Assembly (NCBI GenBank): GCA_028278405.1
Contig: JANQEK010000006.1
Coordinates: 119,555-183,554 of the forward strand
Direction of reading: 5' to 3'
Source of the DNA: Nitrospinaceae bacterium
GTDB taxonomy: Bacteria; Nitrospinota; Nitrospinia; Nitrospinales; Nitrospinaceae
Length of the DNA: 64,000 bases
Below are positions 33,263 to 42,357 of this stretch, piece by piece. The translations under genes and the position numbers were made by a program. The notes beneath the pieces are model-generated. The model was given only the letters and a program-made list of their open reading frames with translations, had not been told where the DNA came from and made no database searches. Position 1 is the first letter of the stretch; each line of letters opens with the position of its first letter.

Positions 33263-34440
33263 AATTTAAAGAATTCAACATTTGTTGTCTGGCGCTGGTT
33301 TTACTTTGTGCAACCCCTGCTTTTTCGAAGGATCCTTCCGAGGTGCAAATTGAAAAGCTTATTGAAGAAGAAAAATCCGAATTGGAAATTCTGAAGAAAA
33401 AAATTAAGAAACAGGCCAGAGATATTTCCAGCATGGGCAAAAAGGAATCCAAAATCCTTCATACCCTGGAAACCCTGGACGATAAGAAAAAAATCAGGGA
33501 GAGGGAATTAAAGATTTACCGCTGGAATATCAAGATTAATAAAAGGCAAATGGATAGACTTGCTCAGAAAATTAAGATTACGGAGAGGCAACTGGCCCGA
33601 CAAAGAAATATGCTGGGGAAACGTCTTCGCACGTTGCACAAAGAAGGAAAAATGTTTCCAGTCAAAGTTCTTTTTTCGGCAGAGGATTACAATGACCTGA
33701 TTCAAAAAATGAAGTACATGGATCTGCTTATGTCACATGATTCGCGTATTTTTGAAAACTTTCAGAAACGTTGGCAGCAGTTTAAGGAGGAGGAAAGAAA
33801 ATTATCGGAAGCCAAGAAGAAAATGATTCAGTTCGAAACAGCCTCCCTCCAGAAAAAGAATGAAATCGAAAAAGAAAAGGGAAAGAAGTCTAAATTTTTG
33901 AAGACCATCAAGAACAAAAAAATCTATTTCATTCAAGCGCGTAAGGAACTCCTGAAAGCTTCCGAAAACCTGAATAAATTAATCGCCAAGCTGGAGCAGA
34001 AAAAAACGGCCGGCGAGAGCCTCAGCTTTGTTGATAAAAAGGGCCACTTGTTTTTCCCCGTAAATGGAAAAATTGTCAGTCGTTTTGGAAGAATCCGGGA
34101 CAAACGGTTTCAATCTTATATCATCAACAATGGATTGAACCTGAAGGTAAAAAAGGGGACGGAAGTGCATCCCATTTTTCAGGGCACCGTTTTGTTTGCC
34201 GGTTCTCTGGAAGGCTATGGAAATTTAATTATTCTGGGCCATGGCGACAAGTATCATTCCCTGTACGGTCATTTGGAAAAAATACTGGTCCAGACTGGGG
34301 ACTATGTTTATGAAGATCGAGCCATTGGATTGTCTGGAGATAGCGGCTCACTGGTTGGAGAAACGTTGTATCTGGAGCTTCGTCACGAGGGTAAACCTAT
34401 TGATCCAGTCCCCTGGATGCAGGCTTCCAAAAGGAAGTGA
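33259..34440 (+). CDS. EnvC-like murein hydrolase activator (coiled coil plus M23 domain)
   Basis: A 393-residue exported protein. A signal peptide covers residues 1-24 (cut after PAFS). Long Lys/Glu-rich coiled coils occupy about 25-255, and a LytM/M23 domain follows from about residue 270 (GKIVSRFGRIRD, GLNLKVKKGTEVHPIFQGTVLFAG, ILGHGDKYHSLYGHLE). The first zinc His-x(3)-Asp site appears altered (NNGLNL in place of HxGxD), as in EnvC, so it is probably a non-catalytic activator of amidases. It overlaps ftsX by four bases, matching FtsEX-EnvC function in cell separation. Confidence 0.9.
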   Translation: MKFKEFNICCLALVLLCATPAFSKDPSEVQIEKLIEEEKSELEILKKKIKKQARDISSMGKKESKILHTLETLDDKKKIRERELKIYRWNIKINKRQMDRLAQKIKITERQLARQRNMLGKRLRTLHKEGKMFPVKVLFSAEDYNDLIQKMKYMDLLMSHDSRIFENFQKRWQQFKEEERKLSEAKKKMIQFETASLQKKNEIEKEKGKKSKFLKTIKNKKIYFIQARKELLKASENLNKLIAKLEQKKTAGESLSFVDKKGHLFFPVNGKIVSRFGRIRDKRFQSYIINNGLNLKVKKGTEVHPIFQGTVLFAGSLEGYGNLIILGHGDKYHSLYGHLEKILVQTGDYVYEDRAIGLSGDSGSLVGETLYLELRHEGKPIDPVPWMQASKRK

Positions 34441-34526
34441 AACTAAATCAAAAAACCCGTAGAAATTAGGTTATAATTGCAACTATAGAATACGAATCTA
34501 TATTCCTTTTTGACTGGAGAAATGCC

Positions 34527-35981
34527 TTGAGTTTTTACAGAATTTATTATCACAGTGCTCACATTTTTTGTTCAAGAATTCTAATTTCGGTGTTTTTGAC
34601 TGGATTGTTACTCGTTGGAAGCGGTTTGAAACCTGTTTGGGCTGAAGAACCGGAAGAAGACACCGTATCGGAATCCGTGGATTCCTACGAAAAACTCAAG
34701 ACGTTTTCGGAAATTCTGTCACTGCTCGAAGCGAACTATGTGGAGAAAACGGACACCAACGACTTGATCGATGGGGCTATTCGGGGAATGCTCAAAACAC
34801 TCGATCCGCATACGTCGTACCTTCCGCCTGATGCCTTCAAACGGATGAAAGTTGAAACCTCCGGCAGGTTCGGGGGTTTGGGAATCGAGATTACGGTTCG
34901 CAAGGGAATTTTGACGGTGGTGACTCCCATCGAAGATACACCCGCCTACAAAGCCGGTGTCAAGGCTGGGGACCGAATCATCAAGATTGAAGATGAATCC
35001 ACTTTAGACATGACTTTGTCTGATGCCGTAGAACGCTTGAGAGGTAAGATCAACACCAAGGTGACCATAACTATTTTCCGTGAGGGACTTGAAGAACCAA
35101 TCAAGGTCACTCTGACGCGTGCGGATATTAAAGTCAAAAGCGTTAAGAGTAAAATTTATGAGGGAAACATTGGTTACGTAAGAATCAGAAGCTTTAGCAA
35201 AACGACCAGCCGCGATTTGGACAAGGTCCTGGACAAATTCCGTGCAAAGCAGGTAAAAAAACTGGTTCTGGATTTGCGCAATAATCCGGGAGGGTTGTTG
35301 AATCAGGCGGTGGAGGTATCCGACCGATTTCTCAATCCTGAAAACTTGATTGTCTATACCCAGGGTAGAACTGAAGAACAGAATATGAGGTTCACCACGC
35401 ATGATCGTGTTGATCGGGTTTCGTATCCCATGATTATTCTCGTCAATGGCGGAAGTGCCAGCGCTTCTGAAATCGTAGCGGGTGCGCTCCAGGATTCCAG
35501 CCGAGCCATTGTTCTGGGGACCCAGACTTTCGGTAAGGGCTCTGTCCAAACGATTATTCCTCTCAGTGACGGCTCCGCTTTGCGGTTGACCACCGCCCGG
35601 TACTATACGCCGAGCGGTCGGGTGATTCAGGAAAACGGGATTATTCCCGATATCATTGTGGAAGTTCCTGTAGCCTCCTCAAAAACAAAAGAAGAGAAAG
35701 ATAAGAATGCCGAAGAGGTGAACAAAGAAAAAATCAAGATGCGGAAGTTCCTCCGGGAAAAAGACCTTAAGAAACACCTAAAAGGCAAAAAAAGTTTTGG
35801 AGAAGAGGAAACCAAGCCGGAGGCTAAAAAGAAAACTGAGGAAGAGTTGAAGAAAGAAGAACTCCTGGCTTCCCTGAGAGAGGACTTAAAAAGAGATATT
35901 CAATTGAAAGAGGCGGTAGCTCTACTCAAGGGATGGTCTGTTATGAGTAAAGTTTTCAGTACAGACTCAGCAAAAAATTAA
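34527..35981 (+). CDS. ctpA: C-terminal processing peptidase (S41)
   Basis: A 484-residue periplasmic protease. A signal peptide (residues 1-38, ending PVWAEE) is followed by a helical region and a PDZ domain (GRFGGLGIEITVRKG, YKAGVKAGDRIIKI). The catalytic core has the nucleophile in GGSASASEIVAGAL and the lysine in FGKGSVQTI. The C-terminal 110 residues are Lys/Glu-rich and probably helical. The start is TTG 34527 with GGAGA about seven bases upstream; the nearby ATG is out of frame. It follows the FtsEX-EnvC genes, a frequent order that suggests a role in cell-wall hydrolase turnover. Confidence 0.93.
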   Translation: MSFYRIYYHSAHIFCSRILISVFLTGLLLVGSGLKPVWAEEPEEDTVSESVDSYEKLKTFSEILSLLEANYVEKTDTNDLIDGAIRGMLKTLDPHTSYLPPDAFKRMKVETSGRFGGLGIEITVRKGILTVVTPIEDTPAYKAGVKAGDRIIKIEDESTLDMTLSDAVERLRGKINTKVTITIFREGLEEPIKVTLTRADIKVKSVKSKIYEGNIGYVRIRSFSKTTSRDLDKVLDKFRAKQVKKLVLDLRNNPGGLLNQAVEVSDRFLNPENLIVYTQGRTEEQNMRFTTHDRVDRVSYPMIILVNGGSASASEIVAGALQDSSRAIVLGTQTFGKGSVQTIIPLSDGSALRLTTARYYTPSGRVIQENGIIPDIIVEVPVASSKTKEEKDKNAEEVNKEKIKMRKFLREKDLKKHLKGKKSFGEEETKPEAKKKTEEELKKEELLASLREDLKRDIQLKEAVALLKGWSVMSKVFSTDSAKN

Positions 35982-36101
35982 TACTTTTATTGCCTAGTAA
36001 AAAATACCAGAGCGCGTTGGGCGGGCTAACAATCCGATGCCTGTTTGGATCGCTCTGTTCCTTCCCAGCGCAAATTATTCACCCCTGATTTTCTGATTGT
36101 C

Positions 36102-37112
36102 ATGTTGGTTTTGGGAATTGAAACGTCCTGTGACGAAACAGCCGCCGCGGTTCTGGAAGATGGGACTTCCCTTCGCTCCAATGTGATCGCATCTCAAGAC
36201 GAGATACATTCTCCTTTCGGCGGTATTGTTCCCGAATTGGCCGGCCGTTCCCATGTTGAGCGAATTCACCTTGTGATCAACAAGGCACTCGACGATGCAG
36301 GTGTCCGGTTGAATGATATCGATCTCCTGGCGGCCACTGAAGGACCCGGTTTGGTGGTATCCCTTCTGGTCGGATTGAATACTGCCAAAGCGTTGGCTTA
36401 TTCGCTGGGGATTCCGGTCATCGGCGTCAATCACCTGGAAGGACATGTCCTGGCTATTTTTCTGCAGCAAAAAGTGGAGTTTCCATTTCTTTCTCTGATT
36501 GTTTCCGGTGGGCATACCGATTTGTGCCGAGTCAACGGTTTTGGACAATACCATATTCTCGGCCGTACGCGTGACGATGCCGCCGGGGAATCGTTTGATA
36601 AAGTCGCCAAGATGTTGGGCCTTGGTTATCCGGGTGGGCCTATTATCGAAAAAAGGGCAAGAGAGGGGAATTCTCAGACGCAATCATTTCCCCGAGCCTG
36701 GCTTGAAAAAGATTCTCTGGATTTTAGCTTCAGTGGTTTAAAAACCTCTGTTCGGAACACGTTGCTTAAACGAGACGATGGTAACGGAACGTCTTGTTCA
36801 GACGAAGACATTGCAGCAGGGTTCCAGGAAGCCGTGGTGGATGTGCTGGTTCGCAAAGCACTGTTGGCATGTCAGCAAGAATCTCTGAAACGAATCGTTG
36901 TGACCGGAGGTGTTGCGGCCAACGGATATCTGAGAGATCGCATGACTGAAGCTGCCGGTAAGGAGGGAATCGAGGTCTTTGCTCCCAAACCGGTTTTTTG
37001 TACGGATAATGCGGCAATGATCGCCTGCGCCGGTTATTACCGTTCACAGCATTGCTCCCCCTCTGAGAGCGATCCGTTTTCACTGGATGCCCATCCCAAT
37101 TTGCCTTTTTAG
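36102..37112 (+). CDS. tsaD: tRNA N6-adenosine threonylcarbamoyltransferase
   Basis: A 336-residue enzyme that transfers threonylcarbamoyl to A37 of ANN-reading tRNAs. MLVLGIETSCDETAAAVL opens the protein, GVNHLEGH gives the metal-binding histidines, LIVSGGHTDL and GRTRDDAAGESFDKVAKMLGLGYPGGP follow, and VTGGVAANGYLR and DNAAMIACAG close the ATPase-fold core. An upstream in-frame start at 36045 would add 19 residues not found in the family, so ATG 36102 is used. Confidence 0.95.
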   Translation: MLVLGIETSCDETAAAVLEDGTSLRSNVIASQDEIHSPFGGIVPELAGRSHVERIHLVINKALDDAGVRLNDIDLLAATEGPGLVVSLLVGLNTAKALAYSLGIPVIGVNHLEGHVLAIFLQQKVEFPFLSLIVSGGHTDLCRVNGFGQYHILGRTRDDAAGESFDKVAKMLGLGYPGGPIIEKRAREGNSQTQSFPRAWLEKDSLDFSFSGLKTSVRNTLLKRDDGNGTSCSDEDIAAGFQEAVVDVLVRKALLACQQESLKRIVVTGGVAANGYLRDRMTEAAGKEGIEVFAPKPVFCTDNAAMIACAGYYRSQHCSPSESDPFSLDAHPNLPF

Positions 37113-37123
37113 CGGATATTGTA

Positions 37124-38122
37124 ATGAATGTTCTGGTTACCGGAGGAGGCGGATTTCTGGGAAGTCATCTTGCTTGCCGGTTGGATGAGATGGGGTACCG
37201 TGTCTCGGTTCTGGGGCGCAGGCAATATCCCGACCTCCCCCAAGATATTATCCAAGTTCAAGCGGATTTGCGTGACCCGAAAGCCGTCTCCGAAGCCTGC
37301 CGGGACCAGGACTCGGTATTCCATGCCGGAGCGCTCCCGGGGATTTGGGGGACGAAGCAGGACTTTTATCAGACCAATGTCGATGGCACCCGCCACGTGA
37401 TCGACGGATGCCTCAAGCACAAGGTTCGAAGACTGGTATTTACCAGCTCTCCCAGCGTGGTTTATAACCAAACCGATATGGAAAATGTGGACGAATCCAT
37501 TCCATATCCCTCCCATTACCTCTCCGATTACCCGAAAACCAAGGCGCTGGCAGAGCAGAGTGTCATGGCCGCCAACGGTCAGCAGGGCCTGGTCACGGTT
37601 TCTTTACGACCCCATTTGATCTGGGGTCCGGGCGACCCTCATCTAGTCCCCAGAATCATCGAGCGGGCCAAAAAAGGGCAATTGATCCGGGTGGGAAATG
37701 GAACCAACCGGGTGGATATTATTTATGTTGATAACGCTGTTGAGGGCCATATCCAAGCCTGGCAGGCGCTGGAGCCCGGTTCTCCGGTAGCCGGGAAGTG
37801 TTATTTTTTGAGCGATGGCCGGCCGGTTGTCCTGTGGGACTGGATCAACCAGTTGCTGACCTCCCTGGGGATCCAACCTGTGTCGAAAAGTATCTCTTAT
37901 GGCTTAGCAAGGAATCTTGGGTGGATTCTGGAAGGGGTTTATCGGACGTTCGGAATTGCCGGCGAACCGCGAATGACTCGCTTCCTTGCCGGCCAGCTGG
38001 CGACCTCTCACTATTTTGACATTAGCCGTGCCAAGAGGGATTTTAAATACGAGCCCAGGGTTTCCCCTGAGGAAGGGATGAAACGCCTGCTCAAGTGGCT
38101 TCAGGTTCCCCTAGAAGGTTGA
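37124..38122 (+). CDS. NAD(P)-dependent epimerase/3-beta-hydroxysteroid-dehydrogenase-like reductase
   Basis: A 332-residue extended short-chain dehydrogenase. VTGGGGFLGSHLA is the nucleotide-binding Rossmann motif, and YPKTKALAEQ holds the catalytic Tyr-x-x-x-Lys, with VFTSSPSVVY ahead of it. The ending with DISRAKRDFKYEP is shared with sterol-dehydrogenase-like and OleD-type ketoreductases. OleD acts in long-chain olefin synthesis; no oleA, oleB or oleC is visible here, so the substrate stays open. It starts 11 bases after tsaD, and its last 32 bases overlap the 3' end of larB on the other strand. Confidence 0.85.
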   Translation: MNVLVTGGGGFLGSHLACRLDEMGYRVSVLGRRQYPDLPQDIIQVQADLRDPKAVSEACRDQDSVFHAGALPGIWGTKQDFYQTNVDGTRHVIDGCLKHKVRRLVFTSSPSVVYNQTDMENVDESIPYPSHYLSDYPKTKALAEQSVMAANGQQGLVTVSLRPHLIWGPGDPHLVPRIIERAKKGQLIRVGNGTNRVDIIYVDNAVEGHIQAWQALEPGSPVAGKCYFLSDGRPVVLWDWINQLLTSLGIQPVSKSISYGLARNLGWILEGVYRTFGIAGEPRMTRFLAGQLATSHYFDISRAKRDFKYEPRVSPEEGMKRLLKWLQVPLEG

Positions 38123-38858
38123 TGCGGTGGGCCAGACAACCGGCGCCGAATCCATTTTCAATATTGACGACCGAAACCCCCGGCGCACAGGAGTTGAGCA
38201 TGGTCAGCAAAGCGGCCAGCCCCTCGAAGGCAGCGCCATAGCCGATGCGGGTGGGAACGGCAATGACCGGACATTCCACCAACCCGCCAACGACGCTCGC
38301 CAGAGCACCATCCATTCCGGCCACAACAATAATCACCCGCGCCTCTCGCAGCCGGTCTAATTTGTCCAAAAGGCGGTGGATTCCCGCCACCCCGACATCA
38401 TATGCGGTCTCGACCCGGCTCCCCAGCAGACCCGTCGTGGCTACCGCTTCTTCAGCAACAGGGATATCCGAAGTTCCAGCCGTAAGGATCAGAATATGTC
38501 CGACTTTTTTCGTTCGAGGTTTTCGTTGAAGAATCAGGATTTTCCCCTCGGAATTGTAATGTGCCTGAGAGGGTAGGTGAGATCGAATTTGTTCATGCAC
38601 GTCCGGGGTCAGGCGGGTCGCCAGGATGTCGGTTTCTGCGTGATCCATCTTTCGGATGAGGGTCAGAATTTGACTCGGTGTTTTGCCCTCGCAGTAAATC
38701 ACCTCTGGCATGCCGTTGCGTAGGGACCGATGATGGTCCACCTGTGCAAACCCCAAATCTTCGTAAGGGAGATTTTTTAAACGCTCGTAGGCTTTTCGCG
38801 GATCAATTTTGTTATCGTACAAATCTTGAATCAGTTGATAAAGAAATTCTCGGTTCAT
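38091..38858 (-). CDS. larB: nickel-pincer cofactor biosynthesis protein LarB
   Basis: A 255-residue AIR-carboxylase-like (PurE-fold) enzyme that carboxylates and adenylylates or hydrolyses nicotinate adenine dinucleotide in the first step of nickel-pincer cofactor synthesis. It has VDHHRSLRNGMPEVIYCEGK, LTAGTSDIPVAEEA, YDVGVAGIHRL, VVAGMDGALASVVGGL and VPTRIGYG. The ATG overlaps the gpsA stop by four bases. larC is about 14 kb away on the other strand; larE and a lactate racemase are not in the window. Confidence 0.92.
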   Translation of the reverse strand: MNREFLYQLIQDLYDNKIDPRKAYERLKNLPYEDLGFAQVDHHRSLRNGMPEVIYCEGKTPSQILTLIRKMDHAETDILATRLTPDVHEQIRSHLPSQAHYNSEGKILILQRKPRTKKVGHILILTAGTSDIPVAEEAVATTGLLGSRVETAYDVGVAGIHRLLDKLDRLREARVIIVVAGMDGALASVVGGLVECPVIAVPTRIGYGAAFEGLAALLTMLNSCAPGVSVVNIENGFGAGCLAHRINLLGEPEAT

Positions 38859-39883
38859 TCCAGCCCTTTGATTCCGGTAAATTCGGAAGTGATCTCGACG
38901 CTCATCAGATCTTTCATAGCAGCATGGGGAGCTTTGCCTTCGTGGAGGACGCGGTAGGTTTCTTCAATAATCGATGCCTGAATATCAAATTTATTTTTGA
39001 GCTGATAAGCAGAAGTCACCGTACGGACTCCCTCAGCGACCATTTTCATACTGTCAGTGATTTCATTCAGCTTCATTCCCTGACCCAGTTTCAGACCCAC
39101 TGTCCGGTTGCGGCTGAGGTCACCCGTGCAGGTTAATACCAGGTCTCCCATGCCGGACAATCCCGAAAATGTTTCAGGTTTGGCTCCCATCGCAGTTCCA
39201 ATTCGCGTGATTTCAACCAAACCCCGATTGATTATTGCCGCACGTGTGTTGAATCCCAGCTGAAGCCCGTCGGATATTCCAGTTGCGATGGCAATCACGT
39301 TTTTGAGTGCACCGCCGATCTCGACGCCCATCATGTCGGTACTGGTGAAAACCTTCAATTTGTCTGTGTTGAATAGATCCTGTACGCGTTCAGCTGTTTC
39401 TTGTTTTTGTGCCGCCGCGACAATTGCCGATGGATTCTCCTGCGCCACTTCCCTGGCGAAAGTCGGTCCAGACAAAACAGCCTGTGAGTCCAAGTCCGGG
39501 AGTGTTTCTTCAATAATTTTATGAATCGGAAGAAGAGACTCATTTTCGATTCCCTTACTGGCGTTGATGATCAGACAATCCGGATCGATCGATGTCTTTA
39601 CCGCGCTCAAGGTAGACCGCAATACATGAGTGGGTACTACCACGAGAATAATTTTCTTATTTGCCACGACTTCCTGCAACGAGGATGAAGGATGGATCGT
39701 GTCCGAAAGTTGAAAGCCCGGCAGATAGATCCGGTTCTCACGCTCCCGCTTCATGGCATCGCAGAGGTCTTTTTCATAGACCCACAGGTCAACTCGGTGA
39801 CCCTTTCTGGCCAGCAGCAGGGAAAGAGCCGTTCCCCAGCTTCCTCCGCCGATGATTCCTATCGCTAAAGAAGGATTTACCAT
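38855..39883 (-). CDS. gpsA: glycerol-3-phosphate dehydrogenase (NAD(P)+)
   Basis: A 342-residue enzyme making sn-glycerol 3-phosphate from dihydroxyacetone phosphate for phospholipids. It has IGIIGGGSWGTALSLLLA (Rossmann motif), LSGPTFAREVA, ALKNVIAIATGISDGL with the catalytic Lys, NTRAAIINRGL and LSGMGDLVLTC. ATG 39883 matches the family N-terminus; a GTG at 39928 would add 15 residues. It is translated just before larB (ATGA overlap) and transcribed away from the TPR gene at 40058. Confidence 0.94.
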   Translation of the reverse strand: MVNPSLAIGIIGGGSWGTALSLLLARKGHRVDLWVYEKDLCDAMKRERENRIYLPGFQLSDTIHPSSSLQEVVANKKIILVVVPTHVLRSTLSAVKTSIDPDCLIINASKGIENESLLPIHKIIEETLPDLDSQAVLSGPTFAREVAQENPSAIVAAAQKQETAERVQDLFNTDKLKVFTSTDMMGVEIGGALKNVIAIATGISDGLQLGFNTRAAIINRGLVEITRIGTAMGAKPETFSGLSGMGDLVLTCTGDLSRNRTVGLKLGQGMKLNEITDSMKMVAEGVRTVTSAYQLKNKFDIQASIIEETYRVLHEGKAPHAAMKDLMSVEITSEFTGIKGLE

Positions 39884-40057
39884 AGTGTTTGACAGATTAA
39901 AGGTTGGTTGAGATACCCGGAAATCCACGCTCAGACTTCATTTTACCTGAATTGAGGCTGGAAAACGGGCTTGTTATGGCAAAAACTTTGTGGTTAAATC
40001 AAGTTCCCTTTAAAAAACAGTTTGTTCTGCCCCTGCTTGAAATTATAATCCACAATA

Positions 40058-40738
40058 ATGGCCCAAGAAACCAAATTAAAAAGAAAAGACCTGAAGGAAC
40101 CGGATCAATTTTTGGTAGCCAGCAATGAATTTCTCGACTTTTTTGCTCGCAACAAATCTTTGATTGTCGGATTGCTGATTGGAATATCAGTGATAATAGG
40201 TGGATTCCTGTTTGTGAAGCACCAGGAAAGCGCTGAAAATTTAGAAATGGAATCGCTGTATTTCCAAATGACCCAATTGGTGGAAGATGCGAAGGAATCC
40301 GTCGGCGAAGAGCAGATATCCAAACTAAAATCCCTTTTAGGGAAGTTTGAGGAAGGCGACCAAAAACTAAGGGCGCAGCTGTTGCTGGCGGATGCTCAGT
40401 ATCAAAGTAAGAGTTATGACGATGCGCTTTCGTCATTTCAACAGGTATCGGACCAGGTACAACCGGGAACGATCAATTTTTACATGGCTCAATCAGGGCT
40501 GGCTCATTCATACGAAGGCAAAAAGGATTTCAAGAAGGCTGTTGGCCATTACAAAAAGATTATCGACCATCCTGGTGAGTCGCCGTTGTTTTATACCTAT
40601 CTTGGATTGGCGAGGTGCTATGAACGGATTTCGGATCCCAAAAATGCCATATTGATTCTACGTGAGATGCAAACCAAATTCCCCCAACATGCCGACCTGG
40701 AGAAAGCTAAACTCTCTCTCAAACGATTAGAAGGTTAG
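40058..40738 (+). CDS. membrane-anchored TPR protein (YfgM/BamD-like)
   Basis: A 226-residue protein with a cytoplasmic N-terminus, one membrane helix (about residues 34-54) and a periplasmic TPR region of about four repeats (LLLADAQYQSKSYDDALSSF, AQSGLAHSYEGKKDFKKAV, TYLGLARCYERISDPKNAI). The layout is that of YfgM, an ancillary periplasmic chaperone associated with SecYEG. A perfect TATAAT at 40044-40049 ends eight bases before the ATG and there is no ribosome-binding site, so the message may be leaderless. Confidence 0.78.
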   Translation: MAQETKLKRKDLKEPDQFLVASNEFLDFFARNKSLIVGLLIGISVIIGGFLFVKHQESAENLEMESLYFQMTQLVEDAKESVGEEQISKLKSLLGKFEEGDQKLRAQLLLADAQYQSKSYDDALSSFQQVSDQVQPGTINFYMAQSGLAHSYEGKKDFKKAVGHYKKIIDHPGESPLFYTYLGLARCYERISDPKNAILILREMQTKFPQHADLEKAKLSLKRLEG

Positions 40739-40761
40739 GCATTATTTTCTGAGCTCTTTTT

Positions 40762-41844
40762 ATGAGCCTTTTTAAACACAAGGCCTGTTACAGAATTTTT
40801 TTCTTTCTTTTTTTTGGTTCGATCTCCTTATTTAATCCTTCCTCTACTTTTTCCGTACCTTTTATCGATAAAGAAACCGAGCTGGCCATGGGTCAGCAGG
40901 CGGATAAGGAAGTTATTGCTCAATTCGGATTGTATGGCGACAAAAGCCTTCAGTTGTATGTTAATGAGATCGGGCAGAAACTGGTTCTGAATTTATCGGA
41001 TAAGGAATTCAACAAGTATTTTTTCAAGGTCGTGGACAGCTCGGAGATCAATGCGTTCGCCTTGCCGGGAGGATACATTTATGTCACCCGGGGGATTTTG
41101 GCCACCATCAACAGCGAAGCGGAGCTGGCTGGCATTTTGGGACATGAAATCGGTCATGTTACCCAGCATCATGGCGCCAAACAGGTGGTTCGGACCATTG
41201 GAGCCCAGATCCTTGCTATTGGTGCGGCGATCGCCAATCCCAAAAATGCAGGTGAATGGCTGGTTCTTAGCAGCCAACTGTTCAACCAGATCAACCTGGG
41301 TTACGGGAGGGAGGCTGAGTTGGAATCGGACGCGCATGGACTGCTATCGGCCTATCAGGCGGGTTACGATCCGCGAAGCATGGTCGATTTCTTGAGAGGG
41401 TTGCGCCAGCATGAAATGATGACCGGTCAATCTTACCATAGCTTTCAGGCCACCCATCCGGATACCAAAGAGCGGATTATTAAAACCGGCAGTTTGTCCG
41501 AGTCCATTATTAATCGTGAGAACAAGCCCGTAACGAAGAACCGTAAAGAGTACTTAAATCGAATCCGTGGCATGTCCTTTGGAGGGAAAAAGCACCGAGG
41601 GGACAGGAAAAATTATAAGAAAAAGTTTATTGATATTTATGAAGTCCAGCCGGGAGATACCTTCAAAAGCATCGCCGTGAAGGAACTGGGAGATGAGCGG
41701 GAGGATTTGACCATTGCGGTATTGAATGGAAAGCGCCTGGAAGACTCTCTCAAGCCCGGTGAGTTGCTAAAACTGGTGCGGCCGGGGTCGTATCAGACAG
41801 ACACCATCCTCGAAATACGCCCCGACATCGATAGAACACAATGA
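40762..41844 (+). CDS. exported M48-family metalloprotease with C-terminal LysM-like domain
   Basis: A 360-residue protein related to BepA/YfgC. A signal peptide covers about residues 1-31. The zinc protease site is LGHEIGHVTQHH, and ELESDAHGL supplies the third ligand. The last 70 residues (IYEVQPGDTFKSIAVKELG, ELLKLVRPG) look like a LysM or LysM-like module for binding peptidoglycan. In E. coli BepA degrades or assembles stalled outer-membrane proteins. Pairing with the YfgM-like gene just upstream fits envelope quality control. Confidence 0.88.
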   Translation: MSLFKHKACYRIFFFLFFGSISLFNPSSTFSVPFIDKETELAMGQQADKEVIAQFGLYGDKSLQLYVNEIGQKLVLNLSDKEFNKYFFKVVDSSEINAFALPGGYIYVTRGILATINSEAELAGILGHEIGHVTQHHGAKQVVRTIGAQILAIGAAIANPKNAGEWLVLSSQLFNQINLGYGREAELESDAHGLLSAYQAGYDPRSMVDFLRGLRQHEMMTGQSYHSFQATHPDTKERIIKTGSLSESIINRENKPVTKNRKEYLNRIRGMSFGGKKHRGDRKNYKKKFIDIYEVQPGDTFKSIAVKELGDEREDLTIAVLNGKRLEDSLKPGELLKLVRPGSYQTDTILEIRPDIDRTQ

Positions 41845-41857
41845 TTTACAACGCTCA

Positions 41858-42052
41858 ATGGCTGAATATCTGGAGTTGGATAAAACCACCACGGTCCATT
41901 TGACGGCTAACGGTGAAATGTGCAATCGCCTGGTCCGTGGAACCCGGATTTTACCCGTCAAAAGGAAAGGGGATTGGGTCAAAATTTCCTGGCGAAAAGG
42001 AAAAAAAAAAGGCTGGATTTTTTTTCCGAATCCTAGTATTAAAAGCACCTGA
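41858..42052 (+). CDS. small SH3-like protein of unknown function
   Basis: A 64-residue basic protein (LVRGTRILPVKRKGDWVKISWRKGKKKGWIFF is the core, pattern of a bacterial SH3 domain, here quoted only by key residues: Arg-Gly-Thr, Gly-Asp-Trp-Val-Lys-Ile, Gly-Trp-Ile). It has no signal peptide from ATG 41858. The reading frame crosses ten consecutive A bases at 42001-42010 and eight T at 42018-42025, so a sequencing slip or programmed slippage is possible. It begins 13 bases after the M48 gene and may belong with it. Confidence 0.5.
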   Translation: MAEYLELDKTTTVHLTANGEMCNRLVRGTRILPVKRKGDWVKISWRKGKKKGWIFFPNPSIKST

Positions 42053-42093
42053 ATTTCAATAAATCTTCCGGCTCTTAATTTTTTAGGTGCGTT

Positions 42094-42282
42094 ATGATTG
42101 ATTCCACTGTTGAAAATATGGATGACGAAGAATTGCTGATGTACTACGAGTCAACTCAAAAACTTTTGGAGAACAGATTGAAAGATGAAAATCTCCAAAA
42201 TGGAAAAGTCGAAATTCTACAGCAAAAACTTGGATACATTGAAGATGAATTAAAGGCGAGAAGCCTTTGGGAAGGCGAATAG
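42094..42282 (+). CDS. small coiled-coil protein of unknown function
   Basis: A 62-residue acidic protein predicted to be mostly helical (MDDEELLMYYESTQKLLE and VEILQQKLGYIEDELKAR). No family recognised. It lies 41 bases after the SH3-like gene and just before a bidirectional hairpin terminator, so it would be the last gene of the transcript beginning with the TPR protein. Confidence 0.5.
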   Translation: MIDSTVENMDDEELLMYYESTQKLLENRLKDENLQNGKVEILQQKLGYIEDELKARSLWEGE

Positions 42283-42307
42283 TCTTTCCACGATAGATTT
42301 AAAAGAA

Positions 42308-42333
42308 ACGGGCAGGCCTTACGGCCTGCCCGT
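42308..42333. terminator. bidirectional terminator between a small gene and aconitase
   Basis: A perfect 11-base inverted repeat (ACGGGCAGGCC at 42308-42318, GGCCTGCCCGT at 42323-42333) with a four-base loop, placed between convergent genes. On the minus strand it runs into a T-rich tract (TTTCTTTTAAAT), so it suits aconitase termination best. Confidence 0.8.
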
Positions 42334-42357
42334 TGAATCGTACTGCAATAATTCTAC

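Noticed and set aside
36008..36057. CAGAGCG/CGCTCTG inverted repeat before tsaD
   Set aside because: Seven-base arms with a 36-base loop and no T-run or conserved context; too weak to call a terminator or operator.
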